A stretch of 64,000 nucleotides of DNA from CAVWSM01 sp963798505 (GTDB taxonomy: Bacteria; Actinomycetota; Actinomycetes; Jiangellales; Jiangellaceae): assembly GCA_963798505.1 (NCBI GenBank), contig CAWCTX010000018.1, positions 1 through 64,000 of the forward strand, given 5' to 3'. Positions 52,672-64,000 of the stretch are shown piece by piece; position 1 is the first letter of the stretch; every line of letters begins with the position of its first letter. The position numbers and the translations under genes are program-made. Under the pieces are notes generated by a model that ran no database searches, was not told the DNA's origin, and saw only the letters and a program-made list of their open reading frames with translations.

Positions 52672-54003
52672 ATGTACGTGGTCGCGCAGCACCCAGCCTG
52701 GCTCCGGCTCAAGGAGGCGGTCAGCGCCATCCGCCCGCTGCAGGCGAAGGACGGGTCCATCGACCTGACGACGCACGAGCAGGCTCCGGTCGCCGACCGG
52801 GTCGCCACCGCTGTCGAGGCGGTTCGCGAGCTCGCTCCGCTGCTGCCGCACGACGAGCCCTACCTCGCAGGCCGTGGTCAAGGACCTCGAGCGCTGGGCC
52901 AGCGACGGGTTCGGCGTGCCCGACTTCCTCGACTCGCTGCTGGCCTTCCGGCCCGAGCAGCAGCGCCGCGACGGGCTGGTGCACCTGGTCGTGTTCCCGA
53001 TGTACACCCAGAACGGCAACCCCGACCGCAACCTCGAGGCGCTGCTCATCGAGGTGCGCTGGCCCGACTGGCTGGCCGAGCTCGAGCGCGACCGCTACGA
53101 CAACCCGATGTTCTGCCGATCCGCTTCGTCGACTTCACCGCCGGCTACGACACCAACTCGGCGGTGCTCTTCCCGGAGACGGTGGCCATGCGCGAGGTCC
53201 CGGCGCGGTTCAACTGGGGCGGCATCTTCTTCGACCGCGAGGCCGCCCGCTTCCGGGCCGTGTCCCGAGCGGCCGCCGAGCTGCTCCGGCTGGAGCTCCC
53301 CGCCGACGCCGAGCCGCTGCTCGCCGACCAGAAGACCGCCGAGGACGCGTTCGTGCTCTGGGACATGGTCCACGACCGCACGCACAGCCACGGCGACCTG
53401 CCCTTCGACCCGTTCATGATCAAGCAGCGGCAGCCGTTCTGGATGTACTCCCTGGAGGAGCTGCGCTGTGACCTCACCGCGTTCCGGGAGGCCGTGCGGC
53501 TGGAGTCGGACGAGGTCGCAGCCCGCAGTCGCGCCCATCGCAAAATCGTGCAGTACGCCATCCTGTTCGACCGGATCTTCCGGTTCCCGATCACCGGCTA
53601 GCGGGTCCGCAACTACGACGGGCTCGGCGGCCAGCTGCTCTTCGCCTACCTCCACCAGCACGACGTCCTGCGCTGGACCGACAACCGGCTCACGATCGAC
53701 TGGCAGCGGGTCGCACCGGTGACGACCGACCTGCTCGCCGAGATCGAGACGCTCTACCGGGCGGGCATCGACCGGCCCAAGGTGGCGCACTGGTTCGCGG
53801 CCTACGAGCTGGTGTCGCGCTACCTCACCGCCAACCCGGCGTCGACCTGGGCCAAGGGTCCCGACGCGCTGCCGCTCGACGGCGCGCCGAAGGCGCTCGT
53901 GCGACGTCGTGCTTCCCGACGAGTTTCCGCTGAGCATGTTCTACGAGGCCTTCAGAAGAAGCTCGCTGGCGTCGTCGAGTCCACGAAGGGGATCACCGGG
54001 TGA
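52672..54003 (+). pseudogene. DUF6421-like protein, several frameshifts and an amber
   Basis: This large protein of about 440 residues begins MYVVAQHPAWLRLKEAVSAI and continues HLVVFPMYTQNGNPDRNLEA, PARFNWGGIFFDREAARFR, HSHGDLPFDPFMIKQRQPFW and NYDGLGGQLLFAYLHQHDVL, which I recognise as the actinobacterial DUF6421 family (function unknown). The frame changes near 52870, 53115, 53900 and 53952, and a TAG at 53599-53601 (after RIFRFPITG) interrupts it. It has too many shifts for ordinary decay of one gene beside intact neighbours, so sequence errors are suspected. It precedes the SDR gene by 13 bases. Confidence 0.72.
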
Positions 54004-54016
54004 CCGAGGTGCACGC

Positions 54017-54777
54017 GTGACCGAGTCGACCCTGTCCGGGCTGGTTGTCGCGGTCGCGGGCGCCGGTGGCCCTGCGGGCCAGGCGACCGTACGACGACTT
54101 GCCGCGTCCGGCGCCACCGTGCTCGCGACCGACGCCCATCCGGACCGGCTGGCCGAGGCGGTTTCCATGCGACGCAACGACACCCAGCGTCGAACCTATC
54201 GACGCAGGGTGCCCCCGTGACAGGGAAGGTGATCGGCTCCGTCGTCGACCTGCTCGACCCTGACGCCACCCGCGACTGGGCCGACGCCGCCGTGGCGCAG
54301 CACGGCCACGTCGACGGGCTCGTCCACCTCGTGGGCGGCTGGCGCGGCAGCGCGTCCTTCGGGGAGACCCGGCTCGAGGACTGGGCCCTGCTGCACGACC
54401 TGCTCATCCGTACGCTCCAGCACACGACGCTCGCCTTCCACGAGGCGCTGCTGGCCAGCCCGCATGGGCGGCTCGCCATCGTGTCCGCAGCAGGCGCGAG
54501 CAAGCCCACGGAGGGCAACGCCGCCTATGCGACAGCGAAGGCAGCCGCCGAAGCGTGGGTTCTGGCCATCGCCGACTCGTTCGCCAAGGCGGGTGCCGAT
54601 GCGGCCGCTGCCATCGTGGTCGTCAAGGCGCTGGTCAACGCGCAGCAGCGGGCGGCCGAGCCCGAACGCACGTTCGCCGGCTACACCGACGTGACCGAGC
54701 TCGCCGACGTCATCGCGGGGTTGTGGGACCGGCCGGCGGCTGAGCTCAACGGGCAGCACCTCTGGCTGACGCCATGA
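54017..54777 (+). pseudogene. Short-chain dehydrogenase broken by a 43-bp hairpin element
   Basis: The N-terminus is VVAVAGAGGPAGQATVRRLA with the cofactor-binding glycines and then ATDAHPDRLAEAV. After position 54165 a hairpin element (54171-54213) is read through in a frame with no SDR likeness, and the SDR resumes at 54217 with TGKVIGSVVDLLDPDATRDW, LVGGWRGSASFGETRLEDW and AAYATAKAAAEAWV (atypical YxxxK: Y then K four later). The gene is thus either disrupted by the element or contains an artefact. It is between the DUF6421 and threonine aldolase genes, ending 4 bases into the latter. Confidence 0.7.
54171..54213. repeat. 43-bp hairpin element inside the SDR gene
   Basis: CACCCAGCGTCGA (54181-54193) pairs with TCGACGCAGGGTG (54199-54211) around loop ACCTA, with one A-A mismatch. 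The 43 bases match the reverse complement of the msiK hairpin at 38 of 43 positions; C17/G35 there is G17/C35 here, a compensatory change. Confidence 0.8.
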
Positions 54778-55896
54778 CCGGGGCAACGCCCGACACCGTC
54801 GCGCAGCGACGGCACGACCCGGGCGAGCGCGGCTTCGCCAGCGACAACTACGCCGGCGTGCACCCCGAGGTGCTCGCCGCGCTCGCGGTCGCCAACGGAG
54901 GCCACCAGGTCGCCTACGGTGAGGATGCCTACAGCGAGCACCTGCAAGAGGTGTTCCGCACGCACTTCGGCGAGCGCGCGCAGACCTACCCCGTCTTCAA
55001 CGGCACCGGCGCCAACGTCGTCGCGCTGCAGGCGCTGACCGACCGCTGGGGCGCCGTGATCTGCACCGAGACGGCGCACATCCACATCGACGAGTGCGGC
55101 GCACCGGAGAAGGTGGCGGGGCTCAAGCTGCTCACGGTGCCGACGCCCGACGGCAAGCTCACCCCCGAGCTGGTCGACCGGCAGGCCTGGGGGTTCGGCG
55201 ACGAGCACCGCGCGCGGCCGCAGGTGGTGTCCGTGACGCAGAGCACCGAGCTCGGCACCTGCTACAGCGTCGACGAGCTAGCGGCGGTCGTGTCGCATGC
55301 GCATGAGCTCGGCATGGTCGTGCACCTCGACGGCGCCCGGCTGGCCAACGCCGCGGCCACCCTCGACCTGCCGCTGCGCGCCTTCACCACCGACATCGGC
55401 GTCGACGTCCTGTCATTCGGCGGCACCAAGAACGGCCTGATGTTCGGCGAGGCCGTCGTCGTGCTCAACCCCGACGCGGTCGGCAACATCACCTACCTGC
55501 GCAAGCTGTCGATGCAGCTGGCGTCGAAGATGCGCTTCGTCTCGGTGCAGCTGGAGGCGCTGCTCGGTGGCGACCTGTGGCTGCGCAACGCGCGGCACGC
55601 CAACGACATGGCGCGGCGGCTCGAGCAGGCCGTGCGCGGGGTTCCGGGCGTCGAGATCGTCACGGCCGGTGCAGGCCAACGCGGTTTTCGCGGTGCTCCC
55701 GCCGGAGGTGACGGCTCGGCTGCAGAAGCGCTTCCGGTTCTACACGTGGAACGAGCACACCGGCGAGGTGCGCTGGATGACCGCCTTCGACACCACCGAG
55801 GCCGACGTCGACACCTTCACGGCTGCGCTGGCCGAGGAGATGGCGGCGAAGAATGACCACGACCAGCAGGTTTCACCCCGCATCGACAGGGCTTAA
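54774..55896 (+). pseudogene. Low-specificity threonine aldolase-like, one frameshift near 55672
   Basis: This PLP enzyme of the beta-eliminating lyase/threonine aldolase group splits threonine to glycine and acetaldehyde, or a similar beta-hydroxy amino acid. It has SDNYAGVHPEVLAAL, FNGTGANVVALQAL, THIH-type segments in TAHIHIDECGAPEK, LDGARLANAAATLD and the PLP-binding K219 in SFGGTKNGLMFGEA. The frame shifts at about 55672 and continues NAVFAVLPPEV, WNEHTGEVRWMTAFDT to the TAA. Repair gives about 370 residues. The final codons run into a large hairpin. Confidence 0.85.
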
Positions 55897-55936
55897 GCCC
55901 TGGTGGAGCGGGGAGGGTCCTGCTGGTCGTGATCAT
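55853..55936. terminator. Three-part hairpin between threonine aldolase and folE
   Basis: The outer stem ATGACCACGACCAGCAGG (55853-55870) pairs with 55919-55936, 17 of 18. Inside are CACCCCGC/GCGGGGAG and a perfect 16-base palindrome CAGGGCTTAAGCCCTG (55887-55902) at the tip. It overlaps the end of the aldolase frame and precedes convergent folE, so it likely terminates both strands. Confidence 0.75.
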
Positions 55937-55950
55937 TCGGCAGCGCCGTG

Positions 55951-56574
55951 TCAGCGCCCCAGGATCAGGCTCATCGCCTCGGCGCGGGTGGTGGCGTCAC
56001 GCAGCTGACCGCGGACGGCGCTGGTGACGGTGCGCGAGCCGGGCTTGCGCACGCCGCGCATGGTCATGCAGAGGTGCTCGCACTCGATGACCACGATGAC
56101 GCCCCGCGGTTCCAGGATGCGCATCAACGCGTCGGCCACCTGTGAGGTCAGCCGCTCCTGCACCTGGGGACGCCTGGCGTAGACGTCGACGAGGCGGGCG
56201 AGCTTGGACAGACCTGTGATGCGGCCGTCGGTGCTCGGGATGTAGCCCACATGCGCGACGCCGTGGAACGGCACGAGGTGGTGCTCGCACGTGGAGTACA
56301 ACTCGATGTCCTTGACGAGGACCATCTCGTCATGACCGAGGTCGAACGTCGTTGTGAGCACTTCCTCCGGCACGGAGTGCAACCCGGAGAACAGCTCCGC
56401 ATAGGCGCGCGCCACTCGACCAGGAGTGTCGCGCAGACCATCACGGTCAGGGTCGTCGCCGATCGCGATCAACAGCTCGCGGACCGCGGCCTCCAGGCGG
56501 TCATGGTCGAACTTCGCGATGGCCGCCGGCCCGTCAGACCGTGGCCCGGCCGGGAGCGCCGGCTCCGACTCCAC
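55951..56574 (-). CDS. folE: GTP cyclohydrolase I
   Basis: FolE makes dihydroneopterin triphosphate, the first folate step. The 207-residue protein has DPDRDGLRDTPGRVARAYAE, zinc-binding ELYSTCEHHLVPFHGVAHVG, GLSKLARLVDVYARRPQVQE and IECEHLCMTMRGVRKPGS with the second zinc Cys. The C-terminus is slightly basic. It starts 7 bases after the ftsH stop on the same strand, forming ftsH-folE. Confidence 0.97.
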   Translation of the reverse strand: MESEPALPAGPRSDGPAAIAKFDHDRLEAAVRELLIAIGDDPDRDGLRDTPGRVARAYAELFSGLHSVPEEVLTTTFDLGHDEMVLVKDIELYSTCEHHLVPFHGVAHVGYIPSTDGRITGLSKLARLVDVYARRPQVQERLTSQVADALMRILEPRGVIVVIECEHLCMTMRGVRKPGSRTVTSAVRGQLRDATTRAEAMSLILGR

Positions 56575-56581
56575 GGTGGCC

Positions 56582-58594
<2,013 letters not shown>

Positions 58595-58845
58595 TGACTC
58601 GGGGCGCTTGGGGCCCCTTCCTCCTGCCAACTCAACAGCCCACGCGCGACTTGACGCCCGGGCCCCTACCCGCGCCGACCGGCTCGCCGACGCTGCCCCA
58701 GGTGTGTTCCGACCTGAGGCTTGACGGTACACCGCGGACTTTCGCCACGCCCACCCGCGTGGACCCCGTCAGGGACAAAACGAGCCTGTCAACCCGGGTG
58801 TTCCCGCCCTCGGCGCAACACGATCCGATATCGGACGGAACCGAC

Positions 58846-60963
58846 GTGGCGCTCGTCACGTCCGACCAGCACGAACGGCCCGCAGGAGGGCCGGATGACG
58901 GGCTGGAGGCCAGGGTGGGTGCACGGGCGAGAGCGGCCGTTGCGGCTGGGGCAGTGGCGGTCATCAGCGGCGCGCTCGTGCTGGCCCCGGGCGGACCGAG
59001 CGAGCAGCAGGCCGCGGCCGCGACGCTGACTCCCTTCGAGGGCTGCGACCAGCTCCGCTCGTGGTTCGTCGACTCTGCGCTGGCGTCGGTCGGCCCGTAC
59101 GGCCTCGACTCGTACGGGGTTGGTGTCGGCGGTGCCGCCGTGGACATGGCCGCAAGCGGCGCCGCCGAGAGCGCAACCGCACAGCGCAGCGCTGCCGCTC
59201 CCCAGGCCGCGGCCGCCGACACCAGTGCTGTAGGCCCCGGCGCGACCGGCACCAATGTGCAGGAGGCGGGCGTCGACGAACCCGACCTCATCAAGACCGA
59301 CGGGTCGCGCGTCGTGCTCGTCCGCGGCGACCAGCTCCACGTCCTCGATGTCACCGGCGATGCGCCTCGCGAGCTCGGCAAGCTGACGCTGCCCGGCGGT
59401 GCCTTCGAGCTGCTGCTTTCGGGTGCCAAGGCACTGGTGCTCGGGTCCCAGTGGCACGACGGCCCGGTGCCCATGGCCAGTGACCGGGCCGTGAGCAGCG
59501 CCATCGTCGCCCCAGGGGCGACGACCGCGGTGCTCACCGTCGTCGATCTGTCCGACCCGAGCGCGCCGAGGGTCGAGCGCATGGACGAGGTCGAAGGCTC
59601 GTACGTCTCCGCCCGCGAGCACGACGGCGTCGTCCGCGTCGTGGTGCGGCACAGCCCGGCCCTACCGTTCCTCTACCCGCAGTCCCCCGGCGCCGAGGAT
59701 GAGGCACAGCAGCACAACCGAGGCGTCGTGACGGGCAGCGAGGCTCAGGACTGGCTGCCCAAGCGGGTGGTCCGGGACGATGCCGGCAACGTGGTGTCGT
59801 CCGAGCCGCTCCTCGAGTGCGCAGACGTACGCCACCCCAACGCGCCGAGCGGGCTGGGAGTCGTCACGGTGCTCACCCTCGACCTGACTGCGCCGGCAGA
59901 GCCCGCCGCGACCGCGGTGACCGCAGACGGTGATCTCGTCTACGCCTCCACCGACCGGCTTTACGTCGCGACCACCCAGGGCGGCTGGTTCCGCCCGATG
60001 CCGGTCGAGCCCGGCGCCGCCGCCGTCCAACCGGAGGAACAGACGGTGCGCACCCAGCTGCACTCGTTCGACGTGAGCGGCGCGCAGACGTCGTACGTCG
60101 CGTCCGGCGAGGTCGAGGGCTGGCTGATGGGCCGCTGGGCGATGAGCGAGGACGACGGTCGGCTGCGCGTGGCCACCACCCGCGGCAGCACGTTCTGGCG
60201 CGGCGAGACTGCCGAGCCCAACACCGACGCAGCCGTCACCGTGCTGGAGGAGCACGGCAGCTCGCTCGACATGGTCGGCTCGGTCGGCGGGCTCGGCAAG
60301 GGCGAACAGATCCGGGCGGTCCGATGGTTCGGCGACCTGGCGACCGTCGTGACCTTCCGGCAGACCGACCCGCTCTACACGGTCGATCTCTCGGATCCGA
60401 CGACGCCGAAGGTCCTCGGCGAGCTGAAGGTGCCCGGCTATTCGGGATACCTCCACCCGCTCGGCGACGACCTGCTGCTCGGCGTCGGCCAGGACGCCAC
60501 GGAGGAAGGCCAGACGCTGGGCGTGCAGGTGTCGACCTTCGACCTTGGCGACCTCGCAGCACCGGCCCGGCTCGACGCGCTGGGGCTGCGCGACACGTGG
60601 AGCGAGGTCGAGAGCGACTCGCGCCAGTTCACGTACCTGCCCGACCTCCGTGTCGCCTACCTGCCGATCTCGGGTCCGGACGGCTCGTCGTTGTGGGCGG
60701 TACGGGTCGGCGCCGACGGGTCGCTCGACGAGGGCGGGCGCTGGCAGCCGGCCAGGGACGGCTGGATCTCCCGGGCGATCCCGGTCGGCACCGGCCGGCT
60801 CGCGGTCCTCGACGAGGGGATGGCCGGCGCCACCCTGACGCTCGTGTCGGCCGACGGACTGGGAGAGATCGGCTCGACGCTGGTGGCAGGCAACGACTTC
60901 GGCCCGGGCGGGTCCGGCGGCGGCGGCAAGCCGGTGCCGCTGCCCGAGCCGATCCCGGAGTAG
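58846..60963 (+). CDS. Secreted beta-propeller domain protein
   Basis: The 705-residue protein has an N-terminal arginine-rich segment then one hydrophobic helix (ARAAVAAGAVAVISGALVLA), followed by an exported beta-propeller domain (GTNVQEAGVDEPDLIKTDGS, VLDVTGDAPRELGKLTLPGG, VEGWLMGRWAMSEDDGRLRV, GYSGYLHPLGDDLLLGVGQD). These match the Beta_propel family of actinobacterial and archaeal secreted proteins. Function is unknown. GTG at 58846 is chosen; the open frame extends to 58594 but overlaps the ftsH promoter zone. The C-terminus is Gly/Pro rich. Confidence 0.8.
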   Translation: MALVTSDQHERPAGGPDDGLEARVGARARAAVAAGAVAVISGALVLAPGGPSEQQAAAATLTPFEGCDQLRSWFVDSALASVGPYGLDSYGVGVGGAAVDMAASGAAESATAQRSAAAPQAAAADTSAVGPGATGTNVQEAGVDEPDLIKTDGSRVVLVRGDQLHVLDVTGDAPRELGKLTLPGGAFELLLSGAKALVLGSQWHDGPVPMASDRAVSSAIVAPGATTAVLTVVDLSDPSAPRVERMDEVEGSYVSAREHDGVVRVVVRHSPALPFLYPQSPGAEDEAQQHNRGVVTGSEAQDWLPKRVVRDDAGNVVSSEPLLECADVRHPNAPSGLGVVTVLTLDLTAPAEPAATAVTADGDLVYASTDRLYVATTQGGWFRPMPVEPGAAAVQPEEQTVRTQLHSFDVSGAQTSYVASGEVEGWLMGRWAMSEDDGRLRVATTRGSTFWRGETAEPNTDAAVTVLEEHGSSLDMVGSVGGLGKGEQIRAVRWFGDLATVVTFRQTDPLYTVDLSDPTTPKVLGELKVPGYSGYLHPLGDDLLLGVGQDATEEGQTLGVQVSTFDLGDLAAPARLDALGLRDTWSEVESDSRQFTYLPDLRVAYLPISGPDGSSLWAVRVGADGSLDEGGRWQPARDGWISRAIPVGTGRLAVLDEGMAGATLTLVSADGLGEIGSTLVAGNDFGPGGSGGGGKPVPLPEPIPE

Positions 60964-61066
60964 GGCGCCGCCCACCACGTGACACCCGTCCGCTGGGGCG
61001 CCCCAGCGTTGCCCCAGCAACCGATTCCCACCCCAAGGCGGGCGCGCTGCATGCCTGCCGCGCGCC

Positions 61067-61618
<552 letters not shown>

Positions 61619-61621
61619 GGC

Positions 61622-62665
61622 TCAAGCGTACGGGTCGATCACGGTCACGCCCGTCGGGAAGCGGTCGGCGGTGAGCGCTGCGGGCGCCTCGGCCAAACCG
61701 ATGCGGCTGGTGACAAGGCGTTCGGGGTGCAACGCCCCGTTCATGATGAGATCGAGCATCCGCGGGTAGTCGCTGGCCGCCATCCCGTGCGCCCCCAGCA
61801 CCTCCAGCTCCCAGGCGATGACCTTGCCCATAGGGAGAGGTGTCCGGCCGTCGGCCGACGGAAGCAGTCCGACCTGGACATGCCGTCCGCGCCGCCGCAG
61901 GCTGTCGATCGACGTCGCGCAGACCTGTGGGTCGCCCACCGCTTCGATCGACACGTGGCCGCCGCCGTCTGTCGCGGCGCGTACCTGCCCCGCCACGTCC
62001 GCGGCCGAGCCGTCGACAACCGCGTCCGCGCCCAGGCTCCGGGCGAGGGCGAGCTCGTCGGCGGTCAGGCCAACGGCCACCACTCGAGCGCCAAGGGCGT
62101 GCGCCACCATCACCGCGGCCAGCCCGACACCGCCGCAGCCGTACACGCTGACCCACTCGTCGGCCCGGACCCGGCCCTGCGCGACGACCGCGCGGTAGGC
62201 AGTGGCGAACCGGCAGCCGAGGCTTGCCGCGGTCGCCATCTCCATGCCCTCCGGCAGCCGCACGAGGTTGACGTCTGCGTGCTCGATGACCACGAGCTCG
62301 GCGAAGGATCCCCAGTGGGTGAAGCCGGGTTGTGTCTGGCGTTCGCAGACCTGACCGTTGCCGGCGCGGCAGGACGCGCAGTCGCCGCATGCGTTCACGA
62401 ACGGGGTGGTGACCCGGTCGCCCGGCCGCCACCCCGTGACGTCCGGACCGACGGACGCGACAACGCCGGCAAGCTCGTGGCCGGGGATGTGCGGGAACGA
62501 CGCGATGTCCGGGTCGTGGCCCAGCCAGCCGTGCCAGTCGCTGCGACACAGCCCGGTCGCGGCGACGCGGATGACCGCGCCCGCGGCCGGCGGCTGCGGA
62601 TCGGGGACGAGCCGGACCTCCGGCCGCTGGCCGAACCCGTCGTACACGACCGCGCGCATTGTCAT
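61622..62665 (-). CDS. Zinc-dependent alcohol dehydrogenase (MDR family)
   Basis: The 347-residue enzyme has catalytic zinc ligands C40 (TGLCRSDWHGW) and H/E in IPGHELAGVV, the structural zinc cysteines in ACGDCASCRAGNGQVC, and a Rossmann motif in VYGCGGVGLAAVMVAHALG. The substrate is unknown but alcohols or polyols are likely. It stands between the LuxR regulator and hpt; both neighbours are on the same strand, with 63 and 3 bases between. It may be regulated by the LuxR gene. Confidence 0.92.
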   Translation of the reverse strand: MTMRAVVYDGFGQRPEVRLVPDPQPPAAGAVIRVAATGLCRSDWHGWLGHDPDIASFPHIPGHELAGVVASVGPDVTGWRPGDRVTTPFVNACGDCASCRAGNGQVCERQTQPGFTHWGSFAELVVIEHADVNLVRLPEGMEMATAASLGCRFATAYRAVVAQGRVRADEWVSVYGCGGVGLAAVMVAHALGARVVAVGLTADELALARSLGADAVVDGSAADVAGQVRAATDGGGHVSIEAVGDPQVCATSIDSLRRRGRHVQVGLLPSADGRTPLPMGKVIAWELEVLGAHGMAASDYPRMLDLIMNGALHPERLVTSRIGLAEAPAALTADRFPTGVTVIDPYA

Positions 62666-62728
62666 CCCAGAGTCAAGATCGAATGGTTCCCGAAGTCACA
62701 TGCAACGCAAGACACGGGGCACTCCCAG

Positions 62729-64000
62729 TTAGTCCCTGGCCAACTCGCGCGGGAGCTCGTCGCGGCCGCGTACACCCAGTTTCTGGAACACGTGCCGCAG
62801 GTGAGTCTCGACCGTCTTCTGGGTGACGAACAGCCGTTGCGCGATGTCCCGGTTGGTCGCTCCTTCGGCGGCGAGCCGCGCAACCCGCAGCTCGCTCGCT
62901 GTCAGTGCCTCGACACCGCTGATCGCTGGCCTGCGCGGGCGTCCCCCGGCAGCGACGAGCTCGTCACGGGCTCGAGCGGCCAGCGGCGCGGCGCCGGCGC
63001 GATGAGCGAACTCCAACCCGCGTCGGAGGTGATCCTGCGCTTCGAGTCGCTTCCCGTCCCGGCGCAACACCGATCCGAGCTCGACGTGCGCGTGGCCGAG
63101 TTCGAGCCGCGCGGACAGTGGTTCGAGCAGATCGACGGCCTGCTGCAGCAGGGCACGAGCTTCGGGGCGCTGCTGTGTCGCCGCCTTGGCGATCAGCGCA
63201 CCGGCGATGAGACGGGGGAGTTCAGTTGCCTGTGCGAGCTCAAGCTGCTGGGCGGCTAGTCGTCCCGCTTCGGTGTGATTGCCGAGTTGCAGCTGCGCGG
63301 CCGCGGCATCGACCCGCCACAGCGCCAGCCCTGGATGGCTCCATGGCAGCTGCCCCCAGCGCGTCCCTGCGTCGAGCAGGTCGGCAAGCGCCTCGCGCGG
63401 GCGTCCCTGCCCAAGCCGCAGGCGCCCACGTGCCTCGAGCGCCATCGCCCAGCCCATGTCGGCTGGCGCAGGCGACGGGACATCGGCCTGAGCCAATGCG
63501 AGCTCCGCTCCGTCGAGATCACCTTGCGCGACGAGGGCATCGAGCAGTGGTGCGAGATGCCACGCCCTCCCGGCGCTCATGCCACGGGCCAGTTTCTGCT
63601 CAAGCGACCATCGCGCGTATGCCTCCGCCTCCCTGAGCCGGCCTAGCCGGCAGGCGATGATCGCTCGCGGGAAGCCGAGATGGGCGACCAGGCTTGCTGC
63701 GCCGCGCCGTTCACTTTCTCGCATGAGTGCGGACAGGATTTGGTCGGCATCGTCGAACCGGTCGGTGGCGACCAGCATCATCGTCGCCCAGGCCAGCACC
63801 AGGGTTTCCTCATCAACGATGGAACTGCTTGCCAGGACGCGATCAAGCAGGGCCGACCCCGAGGCCTGCGATCCGGCGCGCCCGAGCGCGCGGACCGCGA
63901 GGTGGACACGCATAAGGTCGCGCCCGACGCCTGGGGGCGCGCTCTCCTCTTGGTACTGCCCGACCCGGTCCCACGCAGCACGTGCCCGGTCGGCCAGCAG
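62729..64000 (-). CDS. LuxR-family regulator, C-terminal part (partial)
   Basis: The frame is open from the right edge of the window to the stop at 62729, so the N-terminus (probably an AAA domain, as in LAL regulators) lies outside. The 423 visible residues are a helical repeat region (about 350 residues, rich in Ala/Leu/Arg) and a C-terminal LuxR helix-turn-helix (LTASELRVARLAAEGATNRD, VTQKTVETHLRHVFQKLGVR). It resembles the LAL regulator at 18140-21079. It precedes the alcohol dehydrogenase gene on the same strand, so it may control it. Confidence 0.85.
   Translation of the reverse strand: MLADRARAAWDRVGQYQEESAPPGVGRDLMRVHLAVRALGRAGSQASGSALLDRVLASSSIVDEETLVLAWATMMLVATDRFDDADQILSALMRESERRGAASLVAHLGFPRAIIACRLGRLREAEAYARWSLEQKLARGMSAGRAWHLAPLLDALVAQGDLDGAELALAQADVPSPAPADMGWAMALEARGRLRLGQGRPREALADLLDAGTRWGQLPWSHPGLALWRVDAAAAQLQLGNHTEAGRLAAQQLELAQATELPRLIAGALIAKAATQQRPEARALLQQAVDLLEPLSARLELGHAHVELGSVLRRDGKRLEAQDHLRRGLEFAHRAGAAPLAARARDELVAAGGRPRRPAISGVEALTASELRVARLAAEGATNRDIAQRLFVTQKTVETHLRHVFQKLGVRGRDELPRELARD

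Overview
The window is about 68-70% G+C and almost wholly coding. It carries actinobacterial marker genes: CarD, MshA (mycothiol synthesis), SenX3/RegX3, DUF2516, DUF3180, DUF6421 and an MsiK-type sugar ATPase. GTG starts, ATGA/GTGA gene overlaps and short G+C-rich hairpins are typical of this phylum. Two blocks follow the mycobacterial order: carD-ispD-ispF...cysS-rlmB, and mshA-ybjN-like...gpm...senX3-regX3. A Nocardioidaceae-like or related actinobacterium is the best guess; genus cannot be told from sequence alone.

Layout. 0-2.9 kb: two-component system plus ABC exporter, all minus and all frameshifted. 3-4 kb: two damaged hypothetical genes. 4.2 kb: tRNA-Thr. 4.5-10 kb: DUF6343 protein, an intact NarL-type two-component system, and a divergent MacB/FtsX-type ABC exporter. 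10-13.9 kb: CBS protein, MsiK-type ATPase, DUF4032 protein, XRE regulator. 14-22.7 kb: alpha-glucoside locus with two GH13 glucosidases, a LacI regulator, a MalG permease, a MalF remnant and a large LuxR-type regulator. 22.8-27.4 kb: lipA, glyA, gcvH, gcvT and an SDR (glycine cleavage and lipoylation). 27.5-29 kb: ECF42-like sigma factor and its YCII partner. 29-34.3 kb: rlmB, cysS, two DUF202 proteins, a possible 12-codon ORF, ispF, ispD, carD. 34.4-36.6 kb: thioredoxin-fold protein, UbiA prenyltransferase, lipoprotein. 36.6-39.3 kb: regX3, senX3, phoU. 39.3-40.6 kb: a DUF559-type nuclease bounded by repeats. 40.6-45 kb: gpm, MFS exporter, YbjN-like protein, mshA, ArsR-like regulator. 45-49.6 kb: macrodomain, AlaX, hydrolase, DUF2516, asparaginase, dtd, DUF3180. 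49.6-56.6 kb: folK, folB, DivIVA-like protein, NTF2-like protein, folP, DUF6421, SDR, threonine aldolase, folE. 56.6-64 kb: ftsH, beta-propeller protein, hpt, zinc alcohol dehydrogenase and the 3' part of a LuxR regulator.

How the parts work together. The GH13 enzymes, LacI repressor, MalG and MsiK look like an alpha-glucoside uptake and breakdown system, but the binding protein and most of MalF are missing. The gcv/glyA/lipA genes form a one-carbon unit, with LipA supplying the lipoyl group of GcvH. The fol genes make tetrahydrofolate precursors. SenX3/RegX3/PhoU is the phosphate-response module, with direct repeats upstream of phoU.

The most unusual structure is at 39,287-40,565. A DUF559-type endonuclease gene sits between 58-bp units with matching ends, forming a 1.28-kb cassette with 19-bp near-perfect terminal inverted repeats, inserted in an otherwise conserved gpm-phoU-senX3-regX3 block. 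A second find is a 43-bp hairpin element present at 11.86 kb and, in inverted orientation, inside the SDR gene at 54.18 kb, with a compensatory base-pair change. Many genes carry single-base frameshifts, several at short homopolymers. I read these mainly as sequence errors, so 'pseudogene' entries mean 'broken as given'.
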